This document shows, piece after piece, positions 6,743-16,049 of a stretch of 23,569 nt of DNA. Every line of letters begins with the position of its first letter. Within the stretch, counting starts at the first letter, position 1. The position numbers and the translations under genes were made by a program. This DNA comes from Borrelia coriaceae (GTDB taxonomy: Bacteria; Spirochaetota; Spirochaetia; Borreliales; Borreliaceae). Under the pieces are notes generated by a model. That model searched no databases and was not told the DNA's origin. It saw only the letters and a program-made list of their open reading frames with translations. The stretch is from assembly GCF_023035295.1 (NCBI RefSeq), contig NZ_CP075087.1, positions 1-23,569 on the forward strand, read 5' to 3'.

Positions 6743-7840
6743 TTATTTAGTAGTAGATTGAACAATACCAGCTTCAATAGTTACAGGAGTATCACTAGAA
6801 TTAATTTTCATAGCGTCTTTAACAGATTTAAGTCCTGCATCAATAGTTTTCCTTATTGCAATAGTTAATGTATTTAATGCCTTAGTTACTGCACTTACTG
6901 CTGCACCTTTAATTTCAGTAGCAACATCAACTTTAATCTTAGTATCACTACTTTCATTAGTATTAGCAAATTTACCACCTTTAGTCATAGCTCTTAGTGC
7001 TATTCCAGCTGCTACTTCTGCATCTTTCTTACCCTTAGCGCCATTACCATCGGACTGACTGTATTTGGCTAAAGTAACAGCATTCCCACCATTTTTAATA
7101 GCTTGTAATATGTCGGCGCCACTTACTGACGCTACTGCTTTATAAGCATCTTTTGCTACCTTAGGAGCATCAGTCTTACTTCCAGCATTAGTATTAGCAA
7201 ATAGCATACCCGCATTAGTAGAACCAGTTCTTGAGGTAGCAGCAGAACCAGCATCTGGAACAGGAGCTTTATCATCCCCAGCAGTAGCACTTCCTTTCCC
7301 TTGAAGTACCACGTCTACAATTGATTTAATTCCACCTACTAGATTATCTACTTTTCCAACATCACCAGCATCACCTTTAGTATCACCATCACCACCAGGA
7401 GCAACATTAGCAATTGGTTCACCGGCATCACCAATAGCATCACTAGCGGTCTTTGATCCTTCTATTATTTTATCAAGTTTTGCATTTAAAGCTTTTACAG
7501 CAATCTCAGTTGCAGCAGTATTAGGATTTCCTTCTCTCTTCATTTTCTCAACAATTGCATTAAGATTATCTTTAGTTCCTTTAACAGTATCATGAACGAC
7601 CTTAAAGTAGTTCCCAACTTCAGACTTCTTAGTCTCAGAATTAAACCCTAAAACACCACCAAATGAATCCCCAAAAGAAGTAAAAATATCTAAGAAGTCA
7701 TTACCTAAATTAGCAAGTGAGGATAAGAAAGTATTTCTCTTCTCAAGTTCTTCTATCCCATTATTACAAGAAAGGAATAAAGAAAGAAATAATGTAGCAC
7801 AAATACTTTTTATATTTATATTTTTAATATTTATTTTCAT
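6743..7840 (-). CDS. vlp: Variable large protein (Vlp), group A, archival
   Basis: This is an intact 365-residue Vlp. It has the standard signal peptide and lipobox (FLSC near residue 25), then IEELEKRNTFLSSLANLGND and [19 protein letters not shown], a helical region with KKSEVGNYFKVVHDTVKGT, and a long variable central part rich in Gly, Ala, Asp and Ser. The conserved SVSGADILQAIKNGGNAVTL, AAGIALRAMTKGGKF and [18 protein letters not shown] segments follow, with a short tail. Family knowledge places mature Vlp on the outer surface as the dominant antigen during relapse. The leader has GGAGG 10 bases before the ATG. No promoter is evident, so it is taken as a silent donor. Confidence 0.93.
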   Translation of the reverse strand: MKINIKNINIKSICATLFLSLFLSCNNGIEELEKRNTFLSSLANLGNDFLDIFTSFGDSFGGVLGFNSETKKSEVGNYFKVVHDTVKGTKDNLNAIVEKMKREGNPNTAATEIAVKALNAKLDKIIEGSKTASDAIGDAGEPIANVAPGGDGDTKGDAGDVGKVDNLVGGIKSIVDVVLQGKGSATAGDDKAPVPDAGSAATSRTGSTNAGMLFANTNAGSKTDAPKVAKDAYKAVASVSGADILQAIKNGGNAVTLAKYSQSDGNGAKGKKDAEVAAGIALRAMTKGGKFANTNESSDTKIKVDVATEIKGAAVSAVTKALNTLTIAIRKTIDAGLKSVKDAMKINSSDTPVTIEAGIVQSTTK

Positions 7841-7857
7841 ATATTACGTGCCTCCTT
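7755..7857 (-). repeat. Shared 5' block of archive cassettes (upstream homology sequence), representative copy
   Basis: From about 16 bases before the ATG to about codon 27 the cassettes are almost identical. The block includes the codons for [18 protein letters not shown] and the lipobox FLSC followed by NN. Copies start with ATG at 5480, 7840, 9041, 10254, 11441, 12325, 13534, 14730, 15906 and 17283, shared by vlp and vsp alike. In B. hermsii such an upstream homology sequence directs gene conversion into the expression site. Two copies carry frameshifting deletions (14730 and 9041), one lacks five codons (5480), and one has an altered second and third codon (17283). Confidence 0.88.
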
Positions 7858-7895
7858 TTTCCTATCCCTTAACTAAAGAGGCTCAATACAAATAA

Positions 7896-7930
7896 AAGGG
7901 AAACTCTCCTATACAAGAACTGTTTCCCTT
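7896..7930 (-). terminator. Cassette-end hairpin after the vlp pseudogene
   Basis: AAGGGAAAC (7896-7904) pairs perfectly with GTTTCCCTT (7922-7930). Confidence 0.7.
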
Positions 7931-7976
7931 AAATCATTTTATTATTTAATTTCCGTATTTCTTATTAAATCTTCGA

Positions 7977-9041
7977 TTATTTACTTTTAGCTTCTGAAAC
8001 AGATACTTTTGAAACTCTTGCTTGATCTACTTCTGTCTTTACTTTATCAATAACATTCTTTACTGTCTTTTTAATTATATCTTCCACTGCTCCTAATAGT
8101 TTATTTACCGCTGTTATTCCTGCTGCTTGTACTGCTTTACCATCGTTACTACTATTTGCAGCTAATTTACCACCTTCAACCAATGAACGCAATGCTATTC
8201 CTCCTGCTACTGCTGCTGCTTTTGCATCACCTGTACCACCTGATAAATTAGATGTAATACATCCTTTTGCGAATGCAATTGCAGTTGTACTTACACTTGC
8301 TGGACCTGATACCTCTGGTTCATTGCCTTTTGATTTATTAACTATTGCATCTAACATTTCCTCTCCGCTTACTGCTGATACTATTAATGATGCTTTTTCT
8401 CCCGATGCTGCTCCTGCATTCTCATCTTTAGCTAAAACCCTAGCTCCAGCTTTTGCATCAGCTCCTATTGAGGTATCAGCTAATGATACCTCACTTTTTT
8501 GTAGTTCTTTAATCTTTTGTGTCTTAGCTATCTCCATTATTCCTTGCAGTGCCTTAAAAGCTTTTTCTAATTTTCCTGCATTTACTGTTAATCCACTTTG
8601 TGGAGAGACCACATCACCTATTACTTTGGCTACCACCACCTATATCTTTTAAATCATCCAAATATCCTTTTAAGCTCCCTAAAGCTCCCTTATCTGTATC
8701 AACAGCTACTCTAACTGCCTTATTGAATAAGCCATCTGCTGTTGCTTTTTCTGCTACTTGTTCCAATTCGGACGATACTTATCCAAGTTTAGTACCCAGT
8801 TTTTTAAAATGCTCTCCCACCTGTTCCTTAGTTGTATTTGTATCTACAGTAAAGCCCAAAGTTCCTGAAACTAACTCTATAAACTTATAAAATACTTCTT
8901 CAACACTTTTACCCATTTCCATCATTGTTTTGCCTAAATTCGCCTCTTCTACACTCTCCCCTGAATTATTACAAGAAAGGAATAAAGAAATAATGTTGCA
9001 CAAATACTTTTTATACTAATATTTTTAATATTTATTTTCAT
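7977..9041 (-). pseudogene. Frameshifted vlp pseudogene, group C
   Basis: A full-length vlp body is present but broken at three places. The start is the usual ATG at 9041, but 4 bases are missing near 8986-8990 in the signal-peptide block relative to the other cassettes, shifting the frame before the lipobox. An in-frame TAA lies at 8779-8781 (after KLG). A further shift lies near 8630-8645 (after LKDIGG). Read through these, it aligns with the intact group C gene at 16198-17283: KFIELVSGTLGFTVDTNTT, then a KAFKALQGIMEIAKT segment, VSAVSGEEMLDAIV, AVAGGIALRSLVEGGKLA and AVNKLLGAVEDIIKKTVK. The 3' two-thirds (7977-8639) is open and could still donate sequence. Confidence 0.88.
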
Positions 9042-9094
9042 ATATTACTTGCCTCCTTCCCCTATGCTTTAACTAAAGAGGATACATACAATAA

Positions 9095-9130
9095 AAGGAA
9101 AACAACTTCTATATAAGAAGTGTTTTCCTT
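9095..9130 (-). terminator. Cassette-end hairpin after vlp 9184-10254
   Basis: AAGGAAAAC (9095-9103) pairs with GTTTTCCTT (9122-9130), and ACTTCT (9105-9110) with AGAAGT (9116-9121), giving a 15-bp stem with one bulged A. Confidence 0.78.
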
Positions 9131-9183
9131 CAATGACTTTTTTATTTAGTTTACTTATTTTTTATTAAATCTTAATTAATTAT

Positions 9184-10254
9184 TTATTTAGTAGCAGTAA
9201 CAGATTCAGTAGTTACAGGAGTAGCTTCAGGATTAATGTTCATTGCTTTTTTAACAGTTTTTAGTCCTGCATCAATTGTTTCTCTTATAGCTATAGTTAA
9301 TGTATCTAATGCCTTAGTCACTGCACTTAATGCAACTCCTTTAACTGCAACTTGATAATCAGCATCATCAGCAGCAACGCCACCAGAAGCAACACCAGGG
9401 AATTTGCCGTCTTTAGTCATTGCTCTTAAGGCTATAGCTCCTGCTATAGTTGCATCTTTAGCTCTAGCTTCTGTAGCCTTAGTAGCCATTGTTTTACCAT
9501 ATGTAACAATAGCTTGTAATATGTCAGCACCAGTTACAGAACCAACAGCTTTTGCTGCATCAGCTGCCGCCTTCTTTGCATCATTAGCAGAAGAACCGAT
9601 TCCACTACTATTACCAGAATCATGAAATAACTTTCCTGCTTCACCTTGAGCACTACCACCAGTTCTGTCTTCAACATTATTACCAGCTTTTTTGCCGTCA
9701 CCAGCATTAGGATCACCCTTTTCTCCAAGTACTAATTTTACTATCTCTTTCATTCCCTCTACTAATTTATCAACATCACCAGCAGCACCACCTTTAGTCT
9801 TATCAGCAGAACCATTACCAAGTAGTTCATCACCTGTAGTACCAATAGCCCCACTAACAGTTTTTGCTCCTTCAATTATCTTATCAAGTGTATTATCAAT
9901 TAGTGTTTTTACAGCAGTCTCTACTCCAACAGCATTAGGATTGTTTGATGATTTCATGCTTTCAACAATTGTATTAAGCTTACCCTTAACTCCTTCTACA
10001 GCTTCTTTTACTTTCGTAAAGTAATTTCCAACATCAGACTTTTTAGTAGTAGTATTAAAACCCAAAACAGTACCTGTCATATCGCCAAAAGAAATGAAGA
10101 TAGATAAGAAGTCATTACCCAAATTAGCAAGTGAGGATAAGAAAGAATTTCTCTTCTCAAGTTCTTCTATTCCATTATTGCAAGAAAGGAATAAAGAGAT
10201 AAATAATGTTGCACAAATTCTTTTTACTTTAATATTTTTAATATTTATTTTCAT
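9184..10254 (-). CDS. vlp: Variable large protein (Vlp), group A, archival
   Basis: This intact 356-residue Vlp has the shared signal peptide with minor changes (KVKRICATLF) and lipobox FLSC. It continues with IEELEKRNSFLSSLANLGND, FLSIFISFGDMTGTVLGFN and KKSDVGNYFTKVKEAVEG. The central variable part contains several Gly/Asn-rich loops. SVTGADILQAIVTYGKTM, AGAIALRAMTKDGKF and LSAVTKALDTLTIAIRET follow. It is nearly identical in its N-terminal 80 residues to the cassettes at 6743 and 13661, showing recent exchange among group A members. The leader reads GATG in place of GGAGG, so even with a promoter it would be poorly translated from its own site. Confidence 0.93.
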   Translation of the reverse strand: MKINIKNIKVKRICATLFISLFLSCNNGIEELEKRNSFLSSLANLGNDFLSIFISFGDMTGTVLGFNTTTKKSDVGNYFTKVKEAVEGVKGKLNTIVESMKSSNNPNAVGVETAVKTLIDNTLDKIIEGAKTVSGAIGTTGDELLGNGSADKTKGGAAGDVDKLVEGMKEIVKLVLGEKGDPNAGDGKKAGNNVEDRTGGSAQGEAGKLFHDSGNSSGIGSSANDAKKAAADAAKAVGSVTGADILQAIVTYGKTMATKATEARAKDATIAGAIALRAMTKDGKFPGVASGGVAADDADYQVAVKGVALSAVTKALDTLTIAIRETIDAGLKTVKKAMNINPEATPVTTESVTATK

Positions 10255-10308
10255 ATATTACGTGCATCATTTTCCCTTTCATTTAACTAAAGAGGCATAT
10301 ACACAATT

Positions 10309-10346
10309 AAAGGAAAACTACTCCTATAAAAGAAGTGTTTTCCTTT
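10309..10346 (-). terminator. Cassette-end hairpin after vlp 10377-11441
   Basis: AAAGGAAAAC (10309-10318) pairs perfectly with GTTTTCCTTT (10337-10346). Confidence 0.75.
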
Positions 10347-10376
10347 AATGACTTTATTCAACTATTTATTTATTAT

Positions 10377-11441
10377 TTACTTAGTAGCAATACCAACTTC
10401 TGTAGATTCACCAATAGTCTCTGAATATTTTATTCCCTTAACTGCCTTTCCTATCTTATCTAAATGGATGTCTACTGTTTTCCTAATTATTACATTAAGT
10501 ATTCCCAGTACCTTATTTACAGCACTTACTGCTGCTCCTTTAACAACAGCACCAGCATCACTATCAGCTGGTTGAGTAAACTTACCACCTTTGGCCATAG
10601 CCTTTAATGCAACAGCTGCGGCTAAGTCTGCATTGGTAGCTGCAGTGCCGCTATTAGCAGATGAAGACCCACCAGTAGCTAATTGCCCCGCACTATTATC
10701 ACCACTAGCACTAAAGCCATCAGTTTTTGCATTCCTAATTTTATCAATCATTGCCCATGGATCTGCCTTACCAACTTCATCTGCCAACTTCTTAGCATCA
10801 CCATCAGCAGCTTGAGCATTATGAAACACTGATTTAGGACCATTTCCATTAGCTACTTGAATACCAACTTTTCCAGGATCAATCTTTACCCCAGATTTCT
10901 CTGCTGCATCAATTATATCTTTAACCCCTTCAATTACAGTCTTAACGTCACTTGCATTAACAGCATCCGATTTAGATGAAGCACTAGCACCAATTTCAGT
11001 ACTTCCATCATTAGTTATACCAGCAAGTTTAGTTAAGGAACTGATTAATTTATCAAAAACTTCAATTGTCCCTTTAATTGCAACCTTAACAGTTTCAATT
11101 GTACTTCCATCAGCATTCTTTGCTTCAGATATTTTACCTGATAAAGTGCTTAATTGATTCTTAGTATCTTCTAATCCTTTTTTTACCTTCTCAAAGTGTT
11201 TTCCTACTTCACTTTTCTTATCACCAGATTTAACAGCACTAAATCCTAATGCATCTCCCATAGCATTGCCAAAGAAACCAAAAATGTCTTGAAACCCATG
11301 ACCTATTTTGATAAGAAAATCAGAAAAAATATTTTTCTTCTGAAGATCTTCTATTACTCCATTATTACAAGAAAGGAATAAAGAGATAAATAATGTTGCA
11401 CAAATACTTTTTATATTTATATTTTTAATATTTATTTTCAT
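10377..11441 (-). CDS. vlp: Variable large protein (Vlp), group B, archival
   Basis: This intact 354-residue Vlp belongs to the second body type. After the shared signal peptide come VIEDLQKKNIFSDFLIKIGH, FQDIFGFFGNAMGDALGFSA and GKHFEKVKKGLEDTKNQL. The group hallmark KADPWAMIDKIRNA lies near residue 235, followed by AAAVALKAMAKGGKF and VSAVNKVLGILNVIIRKTVD. It is most like the cassette at 12452-13534. GGAGG is present 10 bases before the ATG. In the family the central part between the conserved helices is the exposed variable region; here it is rich in Ser, Ala, Asn and Gly. Presumed silent donor. Confidence 0.93.
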   Translation of the reverse strand: MKINIKNINIKSICATLFISLFLSCNNGVIEDLQKKNIFSDFLIKIGHGFQDIFGFFGNAMGDALGFSAVKSGDKKSEVGKHFEKVKKGLEDTKNQLSTLSGKISEAKNADGSTIETVKVAIKGTIEVFDKLISSLTKLAGITNDGSTEIGASASSKSDAVNASDVKTVIEGVKDIIDAAEKSGVKIDPGKVGIQVANGNGPKSVFHNAQAADGDAKKLADEVGKADPWAMIDKIRNAKTDGFSASGDNSAGQLATGGSSSANSGTAATNADLAAAVALKAMAKGGKFTQPADSDAGAVVKGAAVSAVNKVLGILNVIIRKTVDIHLDKIGKAVKGIKYSETIGESTEVGIATK

Positions 11442-11513
11442 ATATTACGTGCCTCCCTTTAACCCTACTCTTTAATTAAATAGGCTAAATATAAAAAAAG
11501 ATTTGAAAAAAAC

Positions 11514-11538
11514 AGGAACCTAGTTTTCTTAGGCTCCT
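11514..11538 (-). terminator. Intrinsic terminator after vsp
   Basis: AGGA-A-CCTA (11514-11522) pairs with TAGG-C-TCCT (11530-11538), with one internal A/C mismatch. On the minus strand a run of seven T follows the stem. It differs in sequence from the hairpins after the vlp cassettes, consistent with a separate vsp cassette origin. Confidence 0.75.
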
Positions 11539-11629
11539 AACTTTTTATTTATTGACTTTATTTTTATCTGTCACTTACTTATTAAGTAAAAAGTTAACCT
11601 TATAAATAAGCACTAGAATTATTGAACTA

Positions 11630-12325
11630 CTAGTTAGCTTTAATAGTAGCCTCCTTATCAGGTTCTTTAATCCCCTTTATTGTCCCGCTTAATATTTCTT
11701 TAGCAGTATTCATTAAATCAATAACAGCTATGTGTAATTCATTAAGTTCTTTTGCTCCATGTGTCCCGTCCGTACCATGAGCCTTCCTATCTATAGCCTG
11801 CTTAGCATTACTATCTTGAGTCCCACCACCAGCTCCTAAAGTGGAATACTGGGCAAGCAACTTGGTTTTAAATACTCCAGCCTTAGTTTTAACTGTCTCA
11901 ATTTTTGTTTCTAAATCTTTACCTTTCAAAGACTCTCCGACTTGCAAGCCTGTTATCTTAGTTAATATAACTGATGCGATCTCATAAACTCCTGCCATCA
12001 ATCCATTATTCTTATTATTATTACTACCGTCAGTAGTAATACCAGAAGAATTAATTTGTTTTCCAATACCTTTAGCAAGCTCATCTATAGAATTAATCAA
12101 ACTTGCTATTTCTTCAATACTCATCACAAAGGCAACAACTTCTTTTGCCTTATCACCTACTAATTTTAAATCAATCACTGTCCCATCAGCCGTAACTGCT
12201 TGCCCTGTTCTAAGCTTCTCTTTAACCTCTGCATTCTCCCCTGAATTATTACAAGAAAGGAATAAAAAGATAAATAATATTGCACAAATACTTTTTATAT
12301 TTATATTTTTAATATTTATTTTCAT
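11630..12325 (-). CDS. vsp: Variable small protein (Vsp), OspC-like, archival
   Basis: This 231-residue lipoprotein is a Vsp, the relapsing-fever relative of OspC. It uses the same signal peptide block as the vlp genes (lipobox FLSC then NNSGE). The body carries Vsp landmarks: VVAFVMSIEEIASLINSIDE followed by LAKGIGKQI near residues 60-95, LMAGVYEIASVILTKITGL, a KTKLLAQYSTLG-type segment, and a C-terminal helix with LMNTAKEILSGTIKGIKEP. Members of this family form all-helical dimers on the outer surface and act as serotype antigens; some have roles in tissue tropism or tick transmission. The leader has AAGAG instead of GGAGG. It is the only vsp in the window, lying between two group B vlp cassettes. 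Confidence 0.92.
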   Translation of the reverse strand: MKINIKNINIKSICAILFIFLFLSCNNSGENAEVKEKLRTGQAVTADGTVIDLKLVGDKAKEVVAFVMSIEEIASLINSIDELAKGIGKQINSSGITTDGSNNNKNNGLMAGVYEIASVILTKITGLQVGESLKGKDLETKIETVKTKAGVFKTKLLAQYSTLGAGGGTQDSNAKQAIDRKAHGTDGTHGAKELNELHIAVIDLMNTAKEILSGTIKGIKEPDKEATIKAN

Positions 12326-12382
12326 ATATTACGTGCACTCTTTACCCATACCTTAATAAACAAAGAGACTAGACACTAAAAA

Positions 12383-12419
12383 AAGGAAAACTACTCCCAC
12401 ACAGAGCAATGTTTCCCTT
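12383..12419 (-). terminator. Cassette-end hairpin after vlp 12452-13534
   Basis: AAGGAAAAC (12383-12391) pairs with GTTTCCCTT (12411-12419), one mismatch. Confidence 0.6.
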
Positions 12420-12451
12420 AAATGACTTTATTATTTACTTACTTTTTCTAT

Positions 12452-13534
12452 TTATTTAGCAGGATTAGCTTCCGTTGTTCCAGTTCCAGTAGTCTCAGAA
12501 TACTCTATTTTTTTAACAACCTCTCTTACTTTTTCTAGATTTTTTATTACTGTTTTAATAATTATTACATCAAGTATTCCTAATACCTTATTTACAGCAT
12601 TAGCAGCAGCCGCTTTAACTGCTCCAGCCTCTTCAGCAGAATTATTAGCAGCAAATTTACCACCTTTAGTCATGGCCTTAAGAGCAACAGCTGCTGCTAA
12701 GTCTGCATTAGTTTTTGCACCATTTTGATTAGCACCACCAGGTACTCTCGTAGCCAGCGCACCAGCTTCATTATTATTGTTTTCACTAAGAGAAGCAGTA
12801 GAAGTATTAGCATTTTGAATTTTATCTATCATTGCCCATGGATCTGCTTTTGATACTTCATCTGCTAGTAGAGGCCCAGCCTTAGCATCAGGTTTCTGAG
12901 CATTAGTATTTTTACCAACAAGTGCTGCCCCTGCTTTATCATCACCTTTTTCTACAAGATTACCAGGATTTCCTTTTTCAATATTTATACCAAACTCTTT
13001 GGCAGTTTCTATTATTTCTTTAACTTCTTTAAGAATAACATCAACACTCTCCTTGTGAGCACCAACAGCATTACCACCACCAGTCTCTATAGCCACAATC
13101 TCACCAGCTTGTTTAGTTACTTCAGCTATCTTAGCTACAGAGTCAATTAATTTTGTAAGCATTTCACTAGCAGTGCTAATAACAGCCTCAACTTCTTTAG
13201 TATCAGCATGGGAAGTAGAAACTATTTGTTTTGATAACTCTTCTAATTTAGTCTTAGTATTCTTTAATCCCTCTCCTACTTTCTCAAAGTGTTTTCCTAT
13301 TTTATCTCTAGTATCATCAGATTTAACAGCACTAAATCCTAATGCATCACCAATAGAATTACCAAAGGAACCGAACATTTCTTGAAATACATGACCTATT
13401 TTGACAAGAGAATCAAAAAAAGTATTTTTCTTCTCAAGTTCTTCTATTACTCCACTATTACAAGAAAGGAATATAGAGATAAATAATGTTACACAAATAC
13501 TTTTTATTCTAATATTTTTAATATTTATTTTCAT
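12452..13534 (-). CDS. vlp: Variable large protein (Vlp), group B, archival
   Basis: This intact 360-residue Vlp is of group B. The signal peptide has small changes (IRIKSICVTLFISIFLSC). It continues with VIEELEKKNTFFDSLVKIGH, FQEMFGSFGNSIGDALGFSA and GKHFEKVGEGLKNTKTKLEE. The KADPWAMIDKIQNA motif lies near residue 235, then AAAVALKAMTKGGKF and ANAVNKVLGILDVIIIKT. The 5' junction mixes features: the ELEKKNTF segment resembles group A, while the following part is group B, suggesting past recombination near codons 30-40. The leader has GATG rather than GGAGG and CAAGTAATAT rather than CACGTAATAT. Presumed silent. Confidence 0.93.
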   Translation of the reverse strand: MKINIKNIRIKSICVTLFISIFLSCNSGVIEELEKKNTFFDSLVKIGHVFQEMFGSFGNSIGDALGFSAVKSDDTRDKIGKHFEKVGEGLKNTKTKLEELSKQIVSTSHADTKEVEAVISTASEMLTKLIDSVAKIAEVTKQAGEIVAIETGGGNAVGAHKESVDVILKEVKEIIETAKEFGINIEKGNPGNLVEKGDDKAGAALVGKNTNAQKPDAKAGPLLADEVSKADPWAMIDKIQNANTSTASLSENNNNEAGALATRVPGGANQNGAKTNADLAAAVALKAMTKGGKFAANNSAEEAGAVKAAAANAVNKVLGILDVIIIKTVIKNLEKVREVVKKIEYSETTGTGTTEANPAK

Positions 13535-13590
13535 ATATTACTTGCATCATTTTTACCCACCCACTAACTAAAGAGGCTAAACACAAAAAA

Positions 13591-13626
13591 AAGAAAAACA
13601 ACTCCTATAATAGAAGCGTTTCCCTT
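13591..13626 (-). terminator. Degenerate cassette-end hairpin after the 13661 vlp
   Basis: The left arm AAGAAAAAC and right arm GTTTCCCTT occupy the usual place, but two mismatches weaken the stem. It is recognised mainly by position. Confidence 0.4.
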
Positions 13627-13660
13627 AAATGACTTTATTATTTAATTTACTTATCTTTTT

Positions 13661-14730
13661 TTATTTAGTAACAGTGCCAGCAGCTTCAGTAGTTACAGGA
13701 GTAGCTTCAGGGTTAATTTTCATAGCTTCTTTAACTGTTTTAAGTCCCGTATCAATCGTATTTCTTATTGCTATTGTAAGTGTATTTAATACTTTAGCAA
13801 CTGCACTAACTGCTATACCTTGAACTAAAGCAGCAATATCATTAGTTTGCCCATTAGCAAATTTACCACCGTTAGCCATAGCTCTTAACGCTATACCTCC
13901 CGCTATGGCAACATCTCTGGCATCACTATCAGCAATAGGACTAGTACCTGAAACTGTTGCATTGTTAATAGCTAACTTAGCAGCATCCCCCTTATCTTTA
14001 ACCATAGCTTGCAATATATCAGCACCGGTTACTGCTGCAACAGCTTTTGATGCATCGTTAGCAGCATCTTTTGCATTACTATCAATATTAGAAGCAGTTC
14101 CATCAAACAATTTCCTTGCATCTGTACCAGTACTCCTACTAGAGCTCTCTTGAGCTTTCTTAGTATCACCAGCCTCAGAGTTTCCTTTACCTTGAAGCAC
14201 TACATCTACAATGCCTTTAATTCCCTCTACCAGTTCACCTACTTTAGTACCAGGAACTCCACCAGCCTTGGAAGCAGCAGCCTTAGCAACATTACCAAGT
14301 AGGTCTTCACCTGTAGTACCAATAGCATCACTAACAGTCTTAGCTCCTTTAATTATTGTATCAAGTTTTTCACTAACCAATTTTTCTACTTCTTTTTTAA
14401 CAGCATCAGCATTAGGATTATTTTCTTTTTCCATATTAGCAACAATTTCCTTAAGCTTATCTTTAGTTCCTTGTACAGTGTCTTGTACTTTTTTAAAATA
14501 CTTCCCAACATCAGATTTTTTAGTATCCTTATTAAACCCTAAAACAGTACCTGTCATCTCTCCAAAAGAAGTGAAGATATTTAAGAAGTCATTACCTAAA
14601 TTAGCAAGTGAGGATAAGAAAGTATTTCTCTTTTCAAGTTCTTCTATTCCATTATTACAAGAAAGGAATAGAGAAATAAATAATGTTGCACAAATACTTT
14701 TTATTCTAATATTTTAATATTTATTTTCAT
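13661..14730 (-). pseudogene. vlp: vlp, group A, with a 1-base frameshift in the signal-peptide block
   Basis: The ATG at 14730 lies in the usual leader with GGAGG, but a T run at 14712-14715 has 4 T where the other cassettes have 5. The frame therefore reads MKINIKILE and stops. Downstream the vlp frame is fully open from just after the deletion to the stop at 13661: lipobox [92 protein letters not shown] and VSAVAKVLNTLTIAIRNT. An ORF search would call only 13661-14557 from an internal ATG. Because the lesion lies inside the shared block, conversion starting after it would yield a functional antigen. Confidence 0.88.
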
Positions 14731-14789
14731 ATATTACGTGCCTCCCTCCTTATTTCCCTCACCTTAACCAAAGAGGCTAGATATAAAAA

Positions 14790-14833
14790 AAGAGAAACAA
14801 TATCCTCTAAATAAAAGGCAACTTGTTCCTCTT
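14790..14833 (-). terminator. Cassette-end hairpin after vlp 14881-15906
   Basis: AAGAGAAACAA (14790-14800) pairs with TTGTTCCTCTT (14823-14833), one mismatch; the sequence differs from the other cassette hairpins but position and T-rich flank match. Confidence 0.6.
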
Positions 14834-14880
14834 AAATGACTCTATTATTTAATTATTTATAGCGTATTAATTCTGCTTGT

Positions 14881-15906
14881 TTACTTTTTAGTTTCAGAAA
14901 TATTATTATCAGAAATTACAGGAGTATCATCAGGATTAATCTTCATTGCTTTTTTAACTTCCTTAAGTCCTTCATCAATTGTCTTTCTTATTGCAATAGT
15001 CAATGTACTTAATGCTTTAGTAACTGCACTTATTGCTGCGCCTTTAATCGCATCAGCAGCCTCATCAGTCTTGGAATTAGGACCAGCAAATTTGCCATCT
15101 TTTGCCATTGCTCTTAATGTTATAGTACCTGCAATAATTCCATCTTTTTTATTATCTCCACTGGATTTAATCATAGCTTTCAAGATGTCAGCACCAGTTA
15201 CTGCTCCCACAGCTTTAACCGCATCAGCTGCCGCTTTTTTTGAATTAGCAGCATCTCCAGCATGAGTACTATTATCAAACAACTTTCCCGCTTCACCAGC
15301 AGTAGTACCACCGGTTCTTTTAGTAAGGTTTTCAGCCTTTTTATCATCCCCAGCTTCAGCATTACCCTCATTTTTAAGAACTACATCTACTATATCTTTA
15401 ATTCCTTTTATTAAGCTCTCAATTTTACCCTCAACACCTGCAGGAGAACTAGCATCAGCAACATTACCAATTGGGTCACTAGCATCAGCAATAGCATCAC
15501 TAACAGCCTTAGCTCCTTTAATTATATTATCTAATTTGTCATTTAAAGTTATTACAGCAGCCTTTGTTCCAGAAGCGTTACGATTGTTTTCTTTTTCCAT
15601 ATTAGCAACAATTTCATCAAGCGTTGTCCTAGTTATTGTTAAGCTCTTTTCTATATTCTTAAAGTAATCTTTAACATCAGACTTTTTAGTTTCAGTATTA
15701 AACCCTAAAACACTATTAGACATCTCACCAAAAGAAGTAAAAATATCTAAGAAGTCATTACCTAACTTAGCAATTGAAGAGTAGAACTGCTTATCCTTCT
15801 GAAGTTTTTCTAATTCCTCCCCTGAATTATTACAAGAAAGGAATAAAGAGATAAATAATGTTGCACAAATACTTTTTATATTTATATTTTTAATATTTAT
15901 TTTCAT
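14881..15906 (-). CDS. vlp: Variable large protein (Vlp), group A, archival
   Basis: This intact 341-residue Vlp is the shortest intact one here. After the shared signal peptide it reads [20 protein letters not shown], then [20 protein letters not shown] and [20 protein letters not shown]. The NNSGE after the lipobox is the form found in the vsp and group C genes, while the body is group A, so the 5' end looks like a hybrid. The central part has a [20 protein letters not shown] segment shared with other group A genes. [30 protein letters not shown] and [18 protein letters not shown] follow. The leader has a GGAGG-like sequence. Presumed silent donor. Confidence 0.93.
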   Translation of the reverse strand: MKINIKNINIKSICATLFISLFLSCNNSGEELEKLQKDKQFYSSIAKLGNDFLDIFTSFGEMSNSVLGFNTETKKSDVKDYFKNIEKSLTITRTTLDEIVANMEKENNRNASGTKAAVITLNDKLDNIIKGAKAVSDAIADASDPIGNVADASSPAGVEGKIESLIKGIKDIVDVVLKNEGNAEAGDDKKAENLTKRTGGTTAGEAGKLFDNSTHAGDAANSKKAAADAVKAVGAVTGADILKAMIKSSGDNKKDGIIAGTITLRAMAKDGKFAGPNSKTDEAADAIKGAAISAVTKALSTLTIAIRKTIDEGLKEVKKAMKINPDDTPVISDNNISETKK

Positions 15907-15958
15907 ATATTACTTGCCTCCATTATCACTATCTCTTAACTAAAAAGGTTATACACAA

Positions 15959-15998
15959 AAAAGGACAACAACTCTTACAAAGAGAAGTGTTTTTCTTT
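15959..15998 (-). terminator. Hairpin next to the vlp 3' remnant
   Basis: AAAGGACAAC and AACTCTT on the left can pair imperfectly with AGAGAAGT and GTTTTTCTTT on the right. Position and layout match the cassette-end hairpins, here following the 16050-16108 remnant. Confidence 0.5.
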
Positions 15999-16049
15999 AA
16001 CGACTTTATTATTTAGTTTACTTATCTTTTATTAAATCTAAATTCTAAA

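Noticed and set aside
7977..8639. Independent gene starting at GTG 8639
   Set aside because: It is the in-frame 3' part of the broken group C vlp; no leader or signal peptide.
8323..8890. Two overlapping plus-strand frames opposite the group C pseudogene
   Set aside because: Antisense shadows rich in Ser, Pro, Ala and Leu, typical of the complement of vlp coding sequence. The same applies to frames at 9404-9625, 9692-10024, 10591-10815, 13905-14153 and 14211-14717.
13661..14557. Vlp starting at the internal ATG 14557
   Set aside because: The open frame continues upstream through the lipobox to the 1-base deletion; the internal Met is within the conserved SFGEMTG segment.
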